From JAVJUS01 sp040220455 (GTDB lineage: Bacteria; Pseudomonadota; Alphaproteobacteria; DSM-16000; Inquilinaceae), in assembly GCA_040220455.1 (NCBI GenBank), contig JAVJUS010000129.1, positions 10,935 through 74,934 of the forward strand: a DNA stretch of 64,000 nt, read 5' to 3'. A program made the translations under genes and the position numbers. Every line of letters starts with the position of its first letter. Position 1 is the first letter of the stretch. Below, one piece after another: positions 25,406 through 34,690 of this stretch. Below the pieces are notes generated by a model that was not told where the DNA came from, did no database searches, and saw only the letters and a list, made by a program, of their open reading frames with translations.

Positions 25406-27067
25406 ATGACCGATCGGGTGGTCATCGCGATGGCGCAGGTCGACCCGGTGGTCGGCGACATTCCCGGCAACGCCGACAAGCTCCGCGCCGCGCGGGCGGA
25501 AGCGGCCGCCGCCGGCGCCGATCTGGTCGTCGGGCCCGAACTCTGCGTCGTCGGCTATCCGCCGGAGGACCTGATCCTCAAGCCCTTCTTCGTCGACCGG
25601 GCGGAGGAGGCGGTCCGCGCCCTGGCGGCGGAGACGGCCGATGGCGGCCCGGGCCTGATCGTCGGCGCGCCCTGGCGCCACGAGGGCCGAACCTTCAACG
25701 CCGCCCTGCTGCTCGACGGCGGCGCGATCGCGCCGGTCTTCAAGACCGACCTGCCCAATTACGGCCCGTTCGACGAGAAGCGGGTTTTCTCGGCCGGGCC
25801 GATGCCGGGGCCGGTGAATTTCCGCGGCGTGCGCCTGGGCCTGATGGTCTGCGAGGACATGTGGACCCCGGACGTCACCGAGACGCTGGAGGAGAGCGGG
25901 GCGGAGATCCTGGTCGTGCCCAACGGCAGCCCCTATACCGAGGGCAAGGCCGACTACCGCCTGCAGCTCGCCCTGTCCCGGATCACGGAGAGCGGGCTGC
26001 CGGTGATGTACGTCAACCAGGTCGGCGGCCAGGACGAGCTGGTCTTCGACGGCGCCTCCTTCGTCGTCGGCCGGGATCGTGAGATCAAGGCCCAGGCCCC
26101 GTCCTTCGAGCGCCACCTGATGCTCACGGAATGGACGCGCGGCGCCGACGACGGCTGGGACTGCGCGGTCGCAGAGCGCCATCCGCCGCCCGACGGGCTG
26201 GAGGCGACCTATCGCGCCATGGTCCTGGGGCTGCGCGACTATGTCGGCAAGAACGGCTTTCCGGGCGTGCTGATCGGCCTGTCGGGCGGCATCGACAGCG
26301 CCCTGTCGGCCGTCGTCGCGGTCGACGCGCTGGGCGTCGACAAGGTGCACTGCGTCATGATGCCCTCGCCCTACACCAGCCGGGAGAGCCTGGAGGACGC
26401 GCAGGGCGTGGTCGACGCGCTGGGCGTGGCCTACGACACGGTGGGCATCGGCCCGGCGATGGAGGCGTTCGACACCATGCTGGCGCCGCTGTTCGACGGC
26501 CGGGCGCCGGACATCACGGAGGAGAACATCCAGTCCCGCGCCCGCGGCATGACCCTGATGGCGCTCTCGAACAAGTTCGGCCACATGGTGCTGTCGACCG
26601 GCAACAAGTCGGAGATGTCGGTCGGCTACGCCACGCTCTACGGCGACATGTGCGGCGGCTATTCGGTGCTCAAGGACGTCTACAAGACCACGGTCGTCGC
26701 GCTGTGCCACTGGCGCAACCAGGTGCATCCCTCCGGTGTGCTGGGCCCCGCCGGCCGCGTCATGCCCGAGCGGGTGATCACCAAGCCGCCGACCGCCGAG
26801 CTCAAGCCCGACCAGAAGGACGAGGATTCGCTGCCGCCCTACGCGATGCTCGACGATATCCTTACCTGCCTGATCGAGGGCGAGGGCAGCGTCGCCGACA
26901 TCGTCGCGCGCGGCCACGACCGGGAGACCGTCGACAAGGTCTGGCGGATGCTCGACCGCGCCGAATACAAGCGCCGCCAGGCCCCGCCGGGCGTCAAGCT
27001 CACCACGCGCTCCTTCGGCCGCGACCGGCGGTACCCGATCACCAACGCGTTCACCAAGCTGATCTGA
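25406..27067 (+). CDS. nadE: Glutamine-dependent NAD+ synthetase
   Basis: 553 aa, two-domain enzyme making NAD from deamido-NAD. The N-terminal nitrilase-type glutaminase has Glu in GPELCVVGYPPEDL, Lys in VFKTDLPNYGPFDEKR and the nucleophile Cys in GLMVCEDMWTPD. The C-terminal synthetase has the PP-loop GLSGGIDSALSAVV and STGNKSEMSVGYATLYGDMCGGY. Domain junction near residue 270. Length is typical of the alphaproteobacterial form. ATG 25406 follows GGCAGGGACGGGC. The gene is resident, and is bracketed by two AT-rich blocks. It completes the salvage route begun by the nicotinate phosphoribosyltransferase upstream. Confidence 0.96.
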   Translation: MTDRVVIAMAQVDPVVGDIPGNADKLRAARAEAAAAGADLVVGPELCVVGYPPEDLILKPFFVDRAEEAVRALAAETADGGPGLIVGAPWRHEGRTFNAALLLDGGAIAPVFKTDLPNYGPFDEKRVFSAGPMPGPVNFRGVRLGLMVCEDMWTPDVTETLEESGAEILVVPNGSPYTEGKADYRLQLALSRITESGLPVMYVNQVGGQDELVFDGASFVVGRDREIKAQAPSFERHLMLTEWTRGADDGWDCAVAERHPPPDGLEATYRAMVLGLRDYVGKNGFPGVLIGLSGGIDSALSAVVAVDALGVDKVHCVMMPSPYTSRESLEDAQGVVDALGVAYDTVGIGPAMEAFDTMLAPLFDGRAPDITEENIQSRARGMTLMALSNKFGHMVLSTGNKSEMSVGYATLYGDMCGGYSVLKDVYKTTVVALCHWRNQVHPSGVLGPAGRVMPERVITKPPTAELKPDQKDEDSLPPYAMLDDILTCLIEGEGSVADIVARGHDRETVDKVWRMLDRAEYKRRQAPPGVKLTTRSFGRDRRYPITNAFTKLI

Positions 27068-27131
27068 GGGGGCGGTGAAAGCAGAGCGAGAAATGTCTTT
27101 TTGACGTCAATTCTGCGCTTTGGAGACTGAA

Positions 27132-28169
27132 ATGGTTTGGGCTATCCCTCAGAATTCGCGAAACTCTGTTGACAGGGCAGGATCATCACTTCTCAGGCTT
27201 CCGAATCTGAGCGATGAAGAAATTGATAACGCATTTCGTGTTATCGATAATTGGAGAGCTTCACACAGCTATCCAATGAATACATTTCAGGTAACTCTTA
27301 GGAATAAATCGAGATCTATTGATATGAATTCTGTAGTTTCTCAGAGATTAAAAAGAATTGAATCAATATTTATTAAATTGTTACGCGCAAGAAGTATGAA
27401 ACTATCTAGAATGCAAGATATCGGTGGGTGTAGATCTGTACTTTCTTCGGTGAAAGGAGTAAGAAGTCTTGAAAGTCTATATGAAAATAGTAGATTTGAT
27501 CACGTTTTGTCTAGTAAGCGGGACTATATTATCGATCCGAAAGACGATGGATATCGTAGTCTGCATTTGATATACAGATATCAAGGAAGGAACGATAAGA
27601 CAGTATATAATGATTTACGTATTGAGGTCCAGTTGCGCAGTAGATTGCAGCACGCTTGGGCAACGGCTGTCGAAACTGCAGGGTCATTCACGCAGCAAGC
27701 ATTGAAATCTGGTCAGGGTAGTGATGATTGGCGGCGATTTTTTTCCTTAGTTTCATCTGGTATAGCGGAAAAAGAGGGTTGCCCTCCAGTGCCTGGGTGT
27801 CCGATGTCACAAGATCACTTAATAAAGGAAATTAGGTATCTGGACAAAAAGTTAAATGTTCTCAATGTTCTTGAGACCTATAGATCAACTATAGAATTTA
27901 TTGACCAAAAAAGTAAAAGAAATAGTAAGTACTATCTCATACTGCTAGATCCAGTGGAGATGAAAGCGCAGATCAGAACATTTCGAAGTTCTGAATCTGA
28001 GAAAGCAAGTACCGAATATACAAATTTGGAAAGACAATACGGAAAAGATTCACGTAAGATGGTCGCGCTAGTATCTGCGGACTCGGTGAATGGTCTAAAG
28101 AATGCGTATCCGAATTTCTTTGGAGATACAAAGCGATTCGTCGATTTGGTCCGCAAGATGATTTCTTGA
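27132..28169 (+). CDS. RelA/SpoT-domain (p)ppGpp-synthetase-like protein, AT-rich, probably acquired
   Basis: 345 aa, markedly AT-rich. A synthetase domain spans about residues 35-185 without any HD hydrolase: QRLKRIES (71-78), SRMQDIGGCR (92-101), the G-loop PKDDGYRSLHLI with Tyr141 (137-146), and EVQLRSRLQHAWA (165-177) with the catalytic Glu165 and Gln167. The C-terminal half is unrelated to TGS/ACT domains; it contains GCPPVPGCP near 214-222 and a helical, charged end. Such free-standing small-alarmone-type enzymes include regulatory RelP/RelQ and toxic toxSAS or CapRel-type defence proteins. I start at ATG 27132 because GGAG lies 6 nt upstream; an in-frame TTG lies four codons earlier. 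It ends 10 nt before gltX. Confidence 0.8.
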   Translation: MVWAIPQNSRNSVDRAGSSLLRLPNLSDEEIDNAFRVIDNWRASHSYPMNTFQVTLRNKSRSIDMNSVVSQRLKRIESIFIKLLRARSMKLSRMQDIGGCRSVLSSVKGVRSLESLYENSRFDHVLSSKRDYIIDPKDDGYRSLHLIYRYQGRNDKTVYNDLRIEVQLRSRLQHAWATAVETAGSFTQQALKSGQGSDDWRRFFSLVSSGIAEKEGCPPVPGCPMSQDHLIKEIRYLDKKLNVLNVLETYRSTIEFIDQKSKRNSKYYLILLDPVEMKAQIRTFRSSESEKASTEYTNLERQYGKDSRKMVALVSADSVNGLKNAYPNFFGDTKRFVDLVRKMIS

Positions 28170-28179
28170 TTATTGAGAA

Positions 28180-29523
28180 ATGACCGTGCGTACCCGTTTC
28201 GCCCCGAGCCCGACCGGCCGCCTGCATGTCGGCAATGCCCGCACCGCGCTGGTGGCGTGGCTGCATGCGCGCAAGGCCGGCGGCGCGTTCGTCCTGCGGC
28301 TCGACGACACCGACGCCCCGCCGGAGGCCGAGGCCCATGCCGAGGCGATCTTCCGCGATCTCGCCTGGCTCGGCCTCGATCACGACCGGTTCGAGCGGCA
28401 GTCCGCCCGCGTGGATCGCCATGGTGAGGCGATCGATCGGTTGAAGGCGGCCGGCCGGCTCTACCCCTGCTACGAGACGCCGGAGGAGCTGGAGCTCGAG
28501 CGTCGGGCGCGGCTGTCGCGCGGTCTGCCCCCGATCTACGACCGGGCGGCGCTCGACCTGACCGAGCATGACCGGGCACGGCTGGAGGCGGAGGGAAGGG
28601 CGCCGCACTGGCGCTTCCGGCTCGATGACGCGCCCATCGAATGGACCGACCGGGTGCGCGGACCCGTGCGCTTCGCGGCGGCGGACCTCTCCGATCCGGT
28701 GGTGGTGCGCGCCGACGGCCGGCCGCTTTACCACCTGGGCTCGGTCGTCGACGACATCGACCTCGCCATCACCGACGTCGTGCGCGGCGAGGACCATGTC
28801 GCCAATACCGCCGCGCATATCCAGATGTTCCAGGCGCTCGGCGCCGAGCCGCCGGCCTTCGCCCATCTGCCGCTGCTGGTCGACGCCGACGGCAAGGCCC
28901 TGTCCAAGCGCCTGGGCAGCCTGAGCCTCGAGGCCCTGCGCGACGAGCAGGGGATCGAGCCGGAGGCGCTGGTCGCGCTGCTCGCCCGCCTCGGTACCGC
29001 CGATCCGGTCGAGCCGATCGCCGACCGGCAGGTCCTGATCGAGGGCTTCGCCTTCGAGCGGTTCTCCCGCGCCGCGCCGCGCTTCGATCCGGCGGAGCTC
29101 GCCCGCCTCAACGCCCGCATCCTGCACGAGATGCCGTTCGCCGTGGCCGAACACCGGCTCGCCGATCTCGGGCTCGGCGACGTCGACGCCGCCTTCTGGG
29201 CGGCGGTGCGCCCGAACCTGGAGGTCCTCGCCGACGCCGCCGACTGGTGGCGTGTCGCCAAAGGACCGGTCACGCCGGCAATCGAGGAGCCGGACTTCCT
29301 GGCCGAGGCCGCCGAGGCGCTACCCGCCGAGCCTTTCGACGGGGAGACCTGGGGGGCGTGGACCGCCGCCGTGAAGCAGGCGACGGGGCGCAAGGGCAAG
29401 ACGCTGTTCCTGCCGCTGCGCCGCGCCCTGACCGGCCGCGACCGGGGGCCGGAGCTGGCGGCGCTGCTGCCGCTGATCGGGCGGGAGCGGGCGCGCCGGC
29501 GTCTGCTCGGGGAGACGGCGTAG
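28180..29523 (+). CDS. gltX: Glutamate-tRNA ligase
   Basis: 447 aa class I aminoacyl-tRNA synthetase charging tRNA with glutamate. HIGH motif as PTGRLHVGNAR (His16-Val-Gly-Asn), KMSKS-type motif as KALSKRLG near residue 245, and a tRNA-specificity region GRPLYHLGSVVDDIDLAITDVVRGEDH. Shorter than E. coli GltX (about 471) and of the alphaproteobacterial second type, often present next to another GltX. The ribosome site is poor (GAGAA just before ATG) and the gene starts 10 nt after the acquired RelA/SpoT gene, so expression may depend on readthrough from it. Together with NYN and cysS it forms a co-directional run. Confidence 0.93.
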   Translation: MTVRTRFAPSPTGRLHVGNARTALVAWLHARKAGGAFVLRLDDTDAPPEAEAHAEAIFRDLAWLGLDHDRFERQSARVDRHGEAIDRLKAAGRLYPCYETPEELELERRARLSRGLPPIYDRAALDLTEHDRARLEAEGRAPHWRFRLDDAPIEWTDRVRGPVRFAAADLSDPVVVRADGRPLYHLGSVVDDIDLAITDVVRGEDHVANTAAHIQMFQALGAEPPAFAHLPLLVDADGKALSKRLGSLSLEALRDEQGIEPEALVALLARLGTADPVEPIADRQVLIEGFAFERFSRAAPRFDPAELARLNARILHEMPFAVAEHRLADLGLGDVDAAFWAAVRPNLEVLADAADWWRVAKGPVTPAIEEPDFLAEAAEALPAEPFDGETWGAWTAAVKQATGRKGKTLFLPLRRALTGRDRGPELAALLPLIGRERARRRLLGETA

Positions 29524-29568
29524 GAAAGTCGGTCTATACTCGCGCCTCTCGCGTATCCCGGAGGTCCG

Positions 29569-30390
29569 ATGACCGCATCCCGCCCCCCGACCGCCCCGGC
29601 CGGTTCCGACGACGGCCGGCCCGGCGCCGACCGTCTCGTCGACGACCGTCCGCTGGCGGCGGTCTTCGTCGATGTCGAGAACATGGCTTCCGGCCCCGCC
29701 CTCGACGACGCATCCTTCGAAGTGGCCCGGATCATGACGGCGATCGAGGCGATGGCCCGGCCGGTGCTGCGCCGGGCCTATGCCGACTGGGGCCGGCTGC
29801 GCGATCTGCGCGCGGCCTTCCTGCGCCACGGCTTCGACCAGATCCAGACGACCTATGTCAACGCGACCAAGAACGCGCTCGACATGCAGCTTTCCTGCGA
29901 CGCGATGGAGCAGGTACTGACCGGCCCGCATGTCGACGTGGTCGTGCTCGTCACCGGCGACGGGGATTTCGGGCCGCTTGCCCGGTCGCTGCGCCGGCAC
30001 GGGCCGCTGATCGTCGGCATCGGCTGGGCGGACAAGACCTCCGACAGCCTGCGCGCCCATTGCGATCGCTTCCTGGACTACGACGACCTTCCGCCGGCGC
30101 CGGCGGTCGGGCCGGCGCCCCCGCGCCGCCCCGCGCAAGCCGCCCGCGCGCCCCGCGAACGGCGCATGATCCCGATGCCGGCCGACGCGGACGAGCGGCA
30201 TTTCCTCTACGATCCGCGCGACGACGGCGCGGAGGCGGAGGGCGCCGACGAGGACGCGGGCGCGGGCGGCATGGCCGATCCGCCGGTGGAGCGCGCCCGC
30301 CCGCCGCGGGGCCGCCGCGAGGCCCCGGCCGGCGATGCTCCCGCCGAGGATGGCACCGACGACGGCGAGGCCGGCGAGGCCAAGGAGTGA
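29569..30390 (+). CDS. NYN domain (LabA/DUF88-like) RNase family protein
   Basis: 273 aa. A NYN/PIN-like domain spans about residues 25-170, with acidic catalytic residues in FVDVENM (Asp36/Glu38 region), NALDMQLSCDA and LVTGDGDFGPLARSLR; the last is the D-x-D signature of LabA-like nucleases. After it comes a Pro/Ala-rich and then acidic, low-complexity tail (EAEGADEDAGAGG) of about 100 residues, probably disordered. NYN proteins cleave structured RNA or tRNA. The position between the glutamyl- and cysteinyl-tRNA ligase genes suggests a role in tRNA or translation quality control, by inference. The start is set by GGAGG before ATG 29569. Confidence 0.85.
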   Translation: MTASRPPTAPAGSDDGRPGADRLVDDRPLAAVFVDVENMASGPALDDASFEVARIMTAIEAMARPVLRRAYADWGRLRDLRAAFLRHGFDQIQTTYVNATKNALDMQLSCDAMEQVLTGPHVDVVVLVTGDGDFGPLARSLRRHGPLIVGIGWADKTSDSLRAHCDRFLDYDDLPPAPAVGPAPPRRPAQAARAPRERRMIPMPADADERHFLYDPRDDGAEAEGADEDAGAGGMADPPVERARPPRGRREAPAGDAPAEDGTDDGEAGEAKE

Positions 30391-30514
30391 GGCCGCGCCG
30401 CCCGCCGGCCGATCCCGTGGACCGGGCGGGCGCGATCTGCTAACCGTCCGCTCCCACGCCGATGACGAGGCTCCGCGCGGATGCGGGGCCGGGGCCGACG
30501 ACCGGGGCGACGCC

Positions 30515-31918
30515 GTGCCGCTCGAGCTGACCAATACCCTGACGCGCCGCAAGGAAGTCTTCGCGCCGATCGATCCCGAGCGCGTGCGCCTGTATGTCTG
30601 CGGGCCGACGGTCTACGACTACGCCCATATCGGCAACGGCCGCTCGGCCGTGGTGTTCGACGTGCTCTACCGGGTGCTGTGCCGCCTCTACGGCGACGGA
30701 CACGTGACCTACGTCCGCAACATCACCGATGTCGACGACAAGATCATCGAGGCCCACCGCCGCACGGGCGAGCCGATCGAGGCGATCACCGCCCGCGCGA
30801 CCGAAGCCTATCACGCCGACATGGACGCGCTGGGCTGCCTGCGCCCGGATGTCGAGCCGCGGGCGACCGGGCATATTCCGCAGATGATCGCCCTGATCGA
30901 GCGGCTGGTCGCGTCGGGCCACGCCTACGCGGCCGAGGGCCATGTCCTCTTCCACGTGCCCTCGATGCCCGCCTATGGCCGGCTGTCGCGCCGCGACCGG
31001 GACGAGCAGGTCGCCGGCGCGCGGGTCGAGGTCGCGCCCTACAAGCGCGATCCGGCGGATTTCGTGCTGTGGAAGCCGGCGGCCGACGAGGAGCCGGGCT
31101 GGGACAGCCCGTGGGGCCGCGGCCGGCCGGGCTGGCACCTGGAATGCTCGGCCATGTCGGCGGCGCATCTGGGCGTCGAGTTCGACATCCACGGCGGCGG
31201 CCAGGACCTGATCTTCCCGCACCACGAGAACGAGATCGCCCAGTCGACCTGCGCCCACGGCACCGAGGTCATGGCGCGCTATTGGGTCCACAACGGCTAC
31301 CTGATGGCCGAGGGCGAGAAGATGTCGAAGTCGCTCGGCAACTTCTACACCGTCCACGACCTGCGCGAGGAGTTCGACGGCGAGGCGCTGCGCCTGACGC
31401 TGCTCTCGGCACACTACCGCCAGCCGCTGGATTTCACGAAGGAGGCGGTACGCAGCGCCAAGGCCGCGCTCGACCGGCTGTACCGCGCCATCCGCGCCGC
31501 GGAGGCCGACAGCGCCGGCCCGGTCGCCGCGGATGCCGAGCCGCCGCTCGACGTGCTCGCGGCGCTGGAGGACGACCTCAACACGCCGATGGCGATCGGG
31601 CACCTTCACGAACTCGCCGGCGCGGTCAACAAGGCCGCCGAGCCGGCGGAACGGCGCCGTCTCGCCGGCGCGCTCAAGGCCGGCGGCGGGCTGATCGGGC
31701 TGCTGGAGCGTGAGGCGGAGGACTGGTTCCGCGCCGCGCCCCCTGTGGCCGAAGCCGGCCTCGACGCCGCGGCGATCGAGGCGATGATCGAGGCCCGCGC
31801 CGCCGCCCGCCGCAACAAGGACTTCGCCGAGGCCGACCGGCTGCGCGACGAGCTCGCCCGCCAGGGCATCCTCCTGGAGGACGGCCCCCAGGGCACAACC
31901 TGGCGCCGGGCGGGGTAG
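30515..31918 (+). CDS. cysS: Cysteine-tRNA ligase
   Basis: 467 aa class I aminoacyl-tRNA synthetase. The zinc- and cysteine-binding Cys29 is in YVCGPTVYDYAHIGNGR, whose HIGN is the HIGH motif; further zinc ligands are in WHLECSAMSAAHLG and HHENEIAQS; KMSKSLGN follows near residue 270. The C-terminal tRNA-recognition helix ends EADRLRDELARQGILLEDGP. Start at GTG 30515 (protein VPLELTNTLTRRKE), since the frame upstream has no homology. The ribosome site is weak. Normal length. Followed by repeat copy C. Confidence 0.95.
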   Translation: MPLELTNTLTRRKEVFAPIDPERVRLYVCGPTVYDYAHIGNGRSAVVFDVLYRVLCRLYGDGHVTYVRNITDVDDKIIEAHRRTGEPIEAITARATEAYHADMDALGCLRPDVEPRATGHIPQMIALIERLVASGHAYAAEGHVLFHVPSMPAYGRLSRRDRDEQVAGARVEVAPYKRDPADFVLWKPAADEEPGWDSPWGRGRPGWHLECSAMSAAHLGVEFDIHGGGQDLIFPHHENEIAQSTCAHGTEVMARYWVHNGYLMAEGEKMSKSLGNFYTVHDLREEFDGEALRLTLLSAHYRQPLDFTKEAVRSAKAALDRLYRAIRAAEADSAGPVAADAEPPLDVLAALEDDLNTPMAIGHLHELAGAVNKAAEPAERRRLAGALKAGGGLIGLLEREAEDWFRAAPPVAEAGLDAAAIEAMIEARAAARRNKDFAEADRLRDELARQGILLEDGPQGTTWRRAG

Positions 31919-31985
31919 GGCGGAAGACTCCAGGCGCGCCGGGCCGGCCATGTCCTTCATCGCCGCTGAAGAATTCGTGAAGTTC

Positions 31986-32130
31986 TTGCCTCTCCCAGAG
32001 GGAGAGGGAGGGACTCGCGACCGAATGGTCGTGGGAGGGTGAGGGGTTCCGGACGTCGGTGCCCGGCCTCGATGTCTGCAACCCCTCACCCTGTCCCTCT
32101 CCCACCGGGAGAGGGGACGCGGGTGGCGAC
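31986..32130. repeat. Dispersed palindromic repeat, 146-bp family, copy C
   Basis: Third copy of the element at 4363-4508, with CCTCTCCCAGAGGGAGAGGG at its head, GGGAGGGTGAGGGGTT and ATGTCTGCAACCCCTCACCC arms, and terminal TCTCCC-ACCGGGAGAGGGG. It lies between the convergent cysS and MFS genes and could act as a bidirectional terminator. Confidence 0.8.
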
Positions 32131-32187
32131 TGGCGTTCTCGGGCTTTCGTCGCCGGTCTTACTTCTCGACCGCGACCGGCCACCGGT

Positions 32188-33447
32188 CTATCGCTCCCAC
32201 CTGGTCGGGGGCAGGCGCGGGCGCGGCAGGGGCAGTTTGGCGCCGAACCAGAGGGCCGTGGCGAAGGGCGGGACGGCGGCGGCGGCGAACATGACCACCG
32301 GACCGAACGCGTCGGCCAGGAGCCCGGCCAGCACCGGCCCCGCCACGCTGCCGGTCGCCATGCAGAGCAGGGCCGCCGTGAAGCCGAGCGTGCTGCGCCC
32401 GGGGAACAGCCGGACGCTCCAGAACGAGAACACGGCGCTGACCATCATGATGGCCATGCCGTGCAGGCCCGAGGCGGCGACGACTCCGCTCCACGATGTC
32501 GGCGCGAACGCGATGAGCAGGAGCGACAGCGTCGCCGCCGCGAAGACGAAGCAGAAGAGCGGGGCGATGCCGGTGCGGGCTTCGATTCGCCCGGTCGCGA
32601 GGCCGAGGGCGCCGAACATGGCATAGCCGAGAAAGATCACGACCGAGGCACCCTCGCTCGCGAGCCCCGGCAGGCCGCCTGCGCTGACGACCCGATCGGC
32701 CGCGAAGGACAGGAAGATCGCGTTGATCATTCCGAAGCAGAGCGCCGTGACGTAGAGCGGAAGGGCGGCGCGCTGGGTGAGCCGGGTCCCGGCGGCGATC
32801 GTCCGGGGCGTGGGGTCCGGCGTGAAGGTCGACGGCAGGCCCACCTGCACGATGTCCTCGACCGCGGCGCGGTTCGGCTTCGGGCCTCGACCCGAGGGCA
32901 GCCCGGCCCGCGCGACCGCGGCCAGCACCAGGCCCCCGATCGTGAATCCGACCCAGGCGCCGCGCCAGTCCAGCGCCCCTTGCGTCACGGCGAAAGCCAG
33001 CACCGCCGCGACGGCCACGCCGAAGCTGGTCCCGGTGGAGACCACCGACAGGGCGGTGGCCCGGGTGTTCTCGGGGACGACGCGCTCGGCCGCGTCGTTG
33101 AACGGCGACCAGCACAGGCCGGCGCTGGTTCCGGCGAGCGCGATCCCTGCGGCGAGCACGACGGGATCGGCGGCCGCCGCGACGGCGGCGAAGCCGCCGG
33201 CAGCCGCCAAGGCGCCGGCGGTGACCGACACGCGCTCGCCGAAGTGCTGACCGATCCAGGCGCTCACCAGAAGGGCTGCGAGGAAGGCCAGGAAGCCCCC
33301 GCTCGCGATCAGGCCGGCGGCGGATGTCGAGATCGCGAATTCCTCCCGGAAGGCCGGCAGGTAGAGGCCGAACCCCATGCGCGCGGGTCCGAACGCGACG
33401 CCGGTCGCGATGAAGCCGGCGGCCATCAGTCGGGTGGTGGCAGTCAT
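32188..33447 (-). CDS. MFS transporter
   Basis: 419 aa inner-membrane transporter with 12 predicted helices in two halves separated by a cytoplasmic loop near residues 190-220 (RAGLPSGRGPKPNRAAVED). The N-terminal half has the pattern GPARMGFGLYLPAFREEF, the loop 2-3 region SAWIGQHFGERV and GTSAGLCWSPFNDAAERVVP, consistent with YbfB/OFA-like sugar, drug or acid porters. Substrate not assignable. The start at ATG 33447 was chosen because it begins MTATTRLMAAGF; an upstream stretch lacks similarity. Divergent from the EamA gene. Confidence 0.85.
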   Translation of the reverse strand: MTATTRLMAAGFIATGVAFGPARMGFGLYLPAFREEFAISTSAAGLIASGGFLAFLAALLVSAWIGQHFGERVSVTAGALAAAGGFAAVAAAADPVVLAAGIALAGTSAGLCWSPFNDAAERVVPENTRATALSVVSTGTSFGVAVAAVLAFAVTQGALDWRGAWVGFTIGGLVLAAVARAGLPSGRGPKPNRAAVEDIVQVGLPSTFTPDPTPRTIAAGTRLTQRAALPLYVTALCFGMINAIFLSFAADRVVSAGGLPGLASEGASVVIFLGYAMFGALGLATGRIEARTGIAPLFCFVFAAATLSLLLIAFAPTSWSGVVAASGLHGMAIMMVSAVFSFWSVRLFPGRSTLGFTAALLCMATGSVAGPVLAGLLADAFGPVVMFAAAAVPPFATALWFGAKLPLPRPRLPPTRWER

Positions 33448-33745
33448 GGTCGTTCTCACCCGCCGCGGCAGTGTCAGGGGAATGCAGCTCGGACAGAGCC
33501 GCGGTGCGGGGTGAGTCGCCTCACGGCCCCGTGGTCGTGTCCTTGCGGGCGTCCGAGCCACCCGCAAGGCGCCGCAGTCTCACAGTCGGCGGCAGGGCGT
33601 CAAACGGTCTGTTGCAGTGCGTCAAACCGCCCCTGGCGGTCCGCCGAACGGGCGGATTTCCGCCGTGGAGCATGGCCCGCTTTCGGGCTGCGCGCGGGCC
33701 CGGAGGCCTGCTATCGTCCCGCTCCGTCGTGGGGAGGGGCGTCGG

Positions 33746-34603
33746 ATGATCCTGGTGGGGCTCGCGGTGTCGGTCGGCGGCTTCGCGCTGTTCGTCGCGA
33801 CCGACATTCTGGTGCGAATCGCGTCGGACTCGCTGGGCGTGCTCGGCGGGCCGGGGCTGGTCATCGCCGCCTCGGGGCTGTTCGGCCCGGTGCTGTGGCT
33901 CTGGCGCCGGCGGGAGGTCATGCTGACCGGCACGGTGGTGCTGCGCAGCGTGCTGCTGGCGACGGCGGCGTCCTGCGCCTATGCCGCCATCGCGCTGGTG
34001 CCCCTGGCCGAGGCCTACGCCCTGTTCCTCCTGGCGCCGCTGACCGTGGGCGTCGCCTCGCGCCTGGCGCTGGGGGAGCGCTCGCTCGGGCCGGTCGCGG
34101 CGCTTTTGGGATTCGTCGGCGCCATCCTGGCGCTGAGACCCGGATTCACCGAACTGCGGGTCGGCCATCTCTTCGCCGTCGGAATGATGGTCTTCTTCTC
34201 CGCCTCGATGCTGGTCCAGGCGCGCAGCGTCATGCGCGGCGGCCCGCAGCCGAAGGACCTCGACTACGTCACCGGCGTGCTCCTGGCGAAACTGCCGATC
34301 GGAATCGTCCTGATCGTGATCTCCGGAGCGACCATCGCGCCGCAGCACCTGACGCTCGCCGCGCCGGCCGCGGTGATGTTCCTGCTCGGTCAGGTCGCGC
34401 TGGTGCTGTCGTACCGGATGCTGCCCGCCTCGCTCGCCGCGCCGTCGATGCTGATGCAGCTCCCCTTCGGCGCGGTGGCGGGCGCGGTGGTCTTCGGCGA
34501 GATGCCGGACGGCCTCCAGATCGCCGGCTGCGCCGTCATTCTGGCGGCCGCGGCACTGCAATGGACCAACGCGCTGGCCCGCCCGGCCCGTGCCCGCCCG
34601 TAG
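33746..34603 (+). CDS. EamA/DMT-superfamily permease
   Basis: 285 aa with about ten membrane segments in two EamA-type halves (drug/metabolite transporter fold). Each half shows the family pattern of a glycine-rich helix followed by LGERSLGPVAALLGFVGAILAL and FGEMPDGLQIAGCAVILAAA, the usual E-x-P/L turn. The substrate (amino acid, cofactor or drug efflux) cannot be inferred. GGGGAGG lies upstream of ATG 33746. The stop TAG (34601-34603) is the first part of a TAGGTCGG-type repeat, one of three such cases in the window. Confidence 0.85.
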   Translation: MILVGLAVSVGGFALFVATDILVRIASDSLGVLGGPGLVIAASGLFGPVLWLWRRREVMLTGTVVLRSVLLATAASCAYAAIALVPLAEAYALFLLAPLTVGVASRLALGERSLGPVAALLGFVGAILALRPGFTELRVGHLFAVGMMVFFSASMLVQARSVMRGGPQPKDLDYVTGVLLAKLPIGIVLIVISGATIAPQHLTLAAPAAVMFLLGQVALVLSYRMLPASLAAPSMLMQLPFGAVAGAVVFGEMPDGLQIAGCAVILAAAALQWTNALARPARARP

Positions 34604-34632
34604 GTCGGTCGAGCGTCAGCGAGCCCGACGGG
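34601..34632. repeat. TAGGTCGG repeat overlapping the EamA stop codon
   Basis: TAGGTCGGTCGAGCGTCAGC followed by GAGCCCGAC. The first TAG is the stop codon of the EamA gene. Same family as the unit at 46045-46125. It forms a small imperfect hairpin (GTCGG with CCGAC). Confidence 0.6.
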
Positions 34633-34690
34633 AGCCCGCCTGAGCCGACGAGGGCCGGCCGGCTTCGCGGTCGCCGACCGGCCGCCCGCC

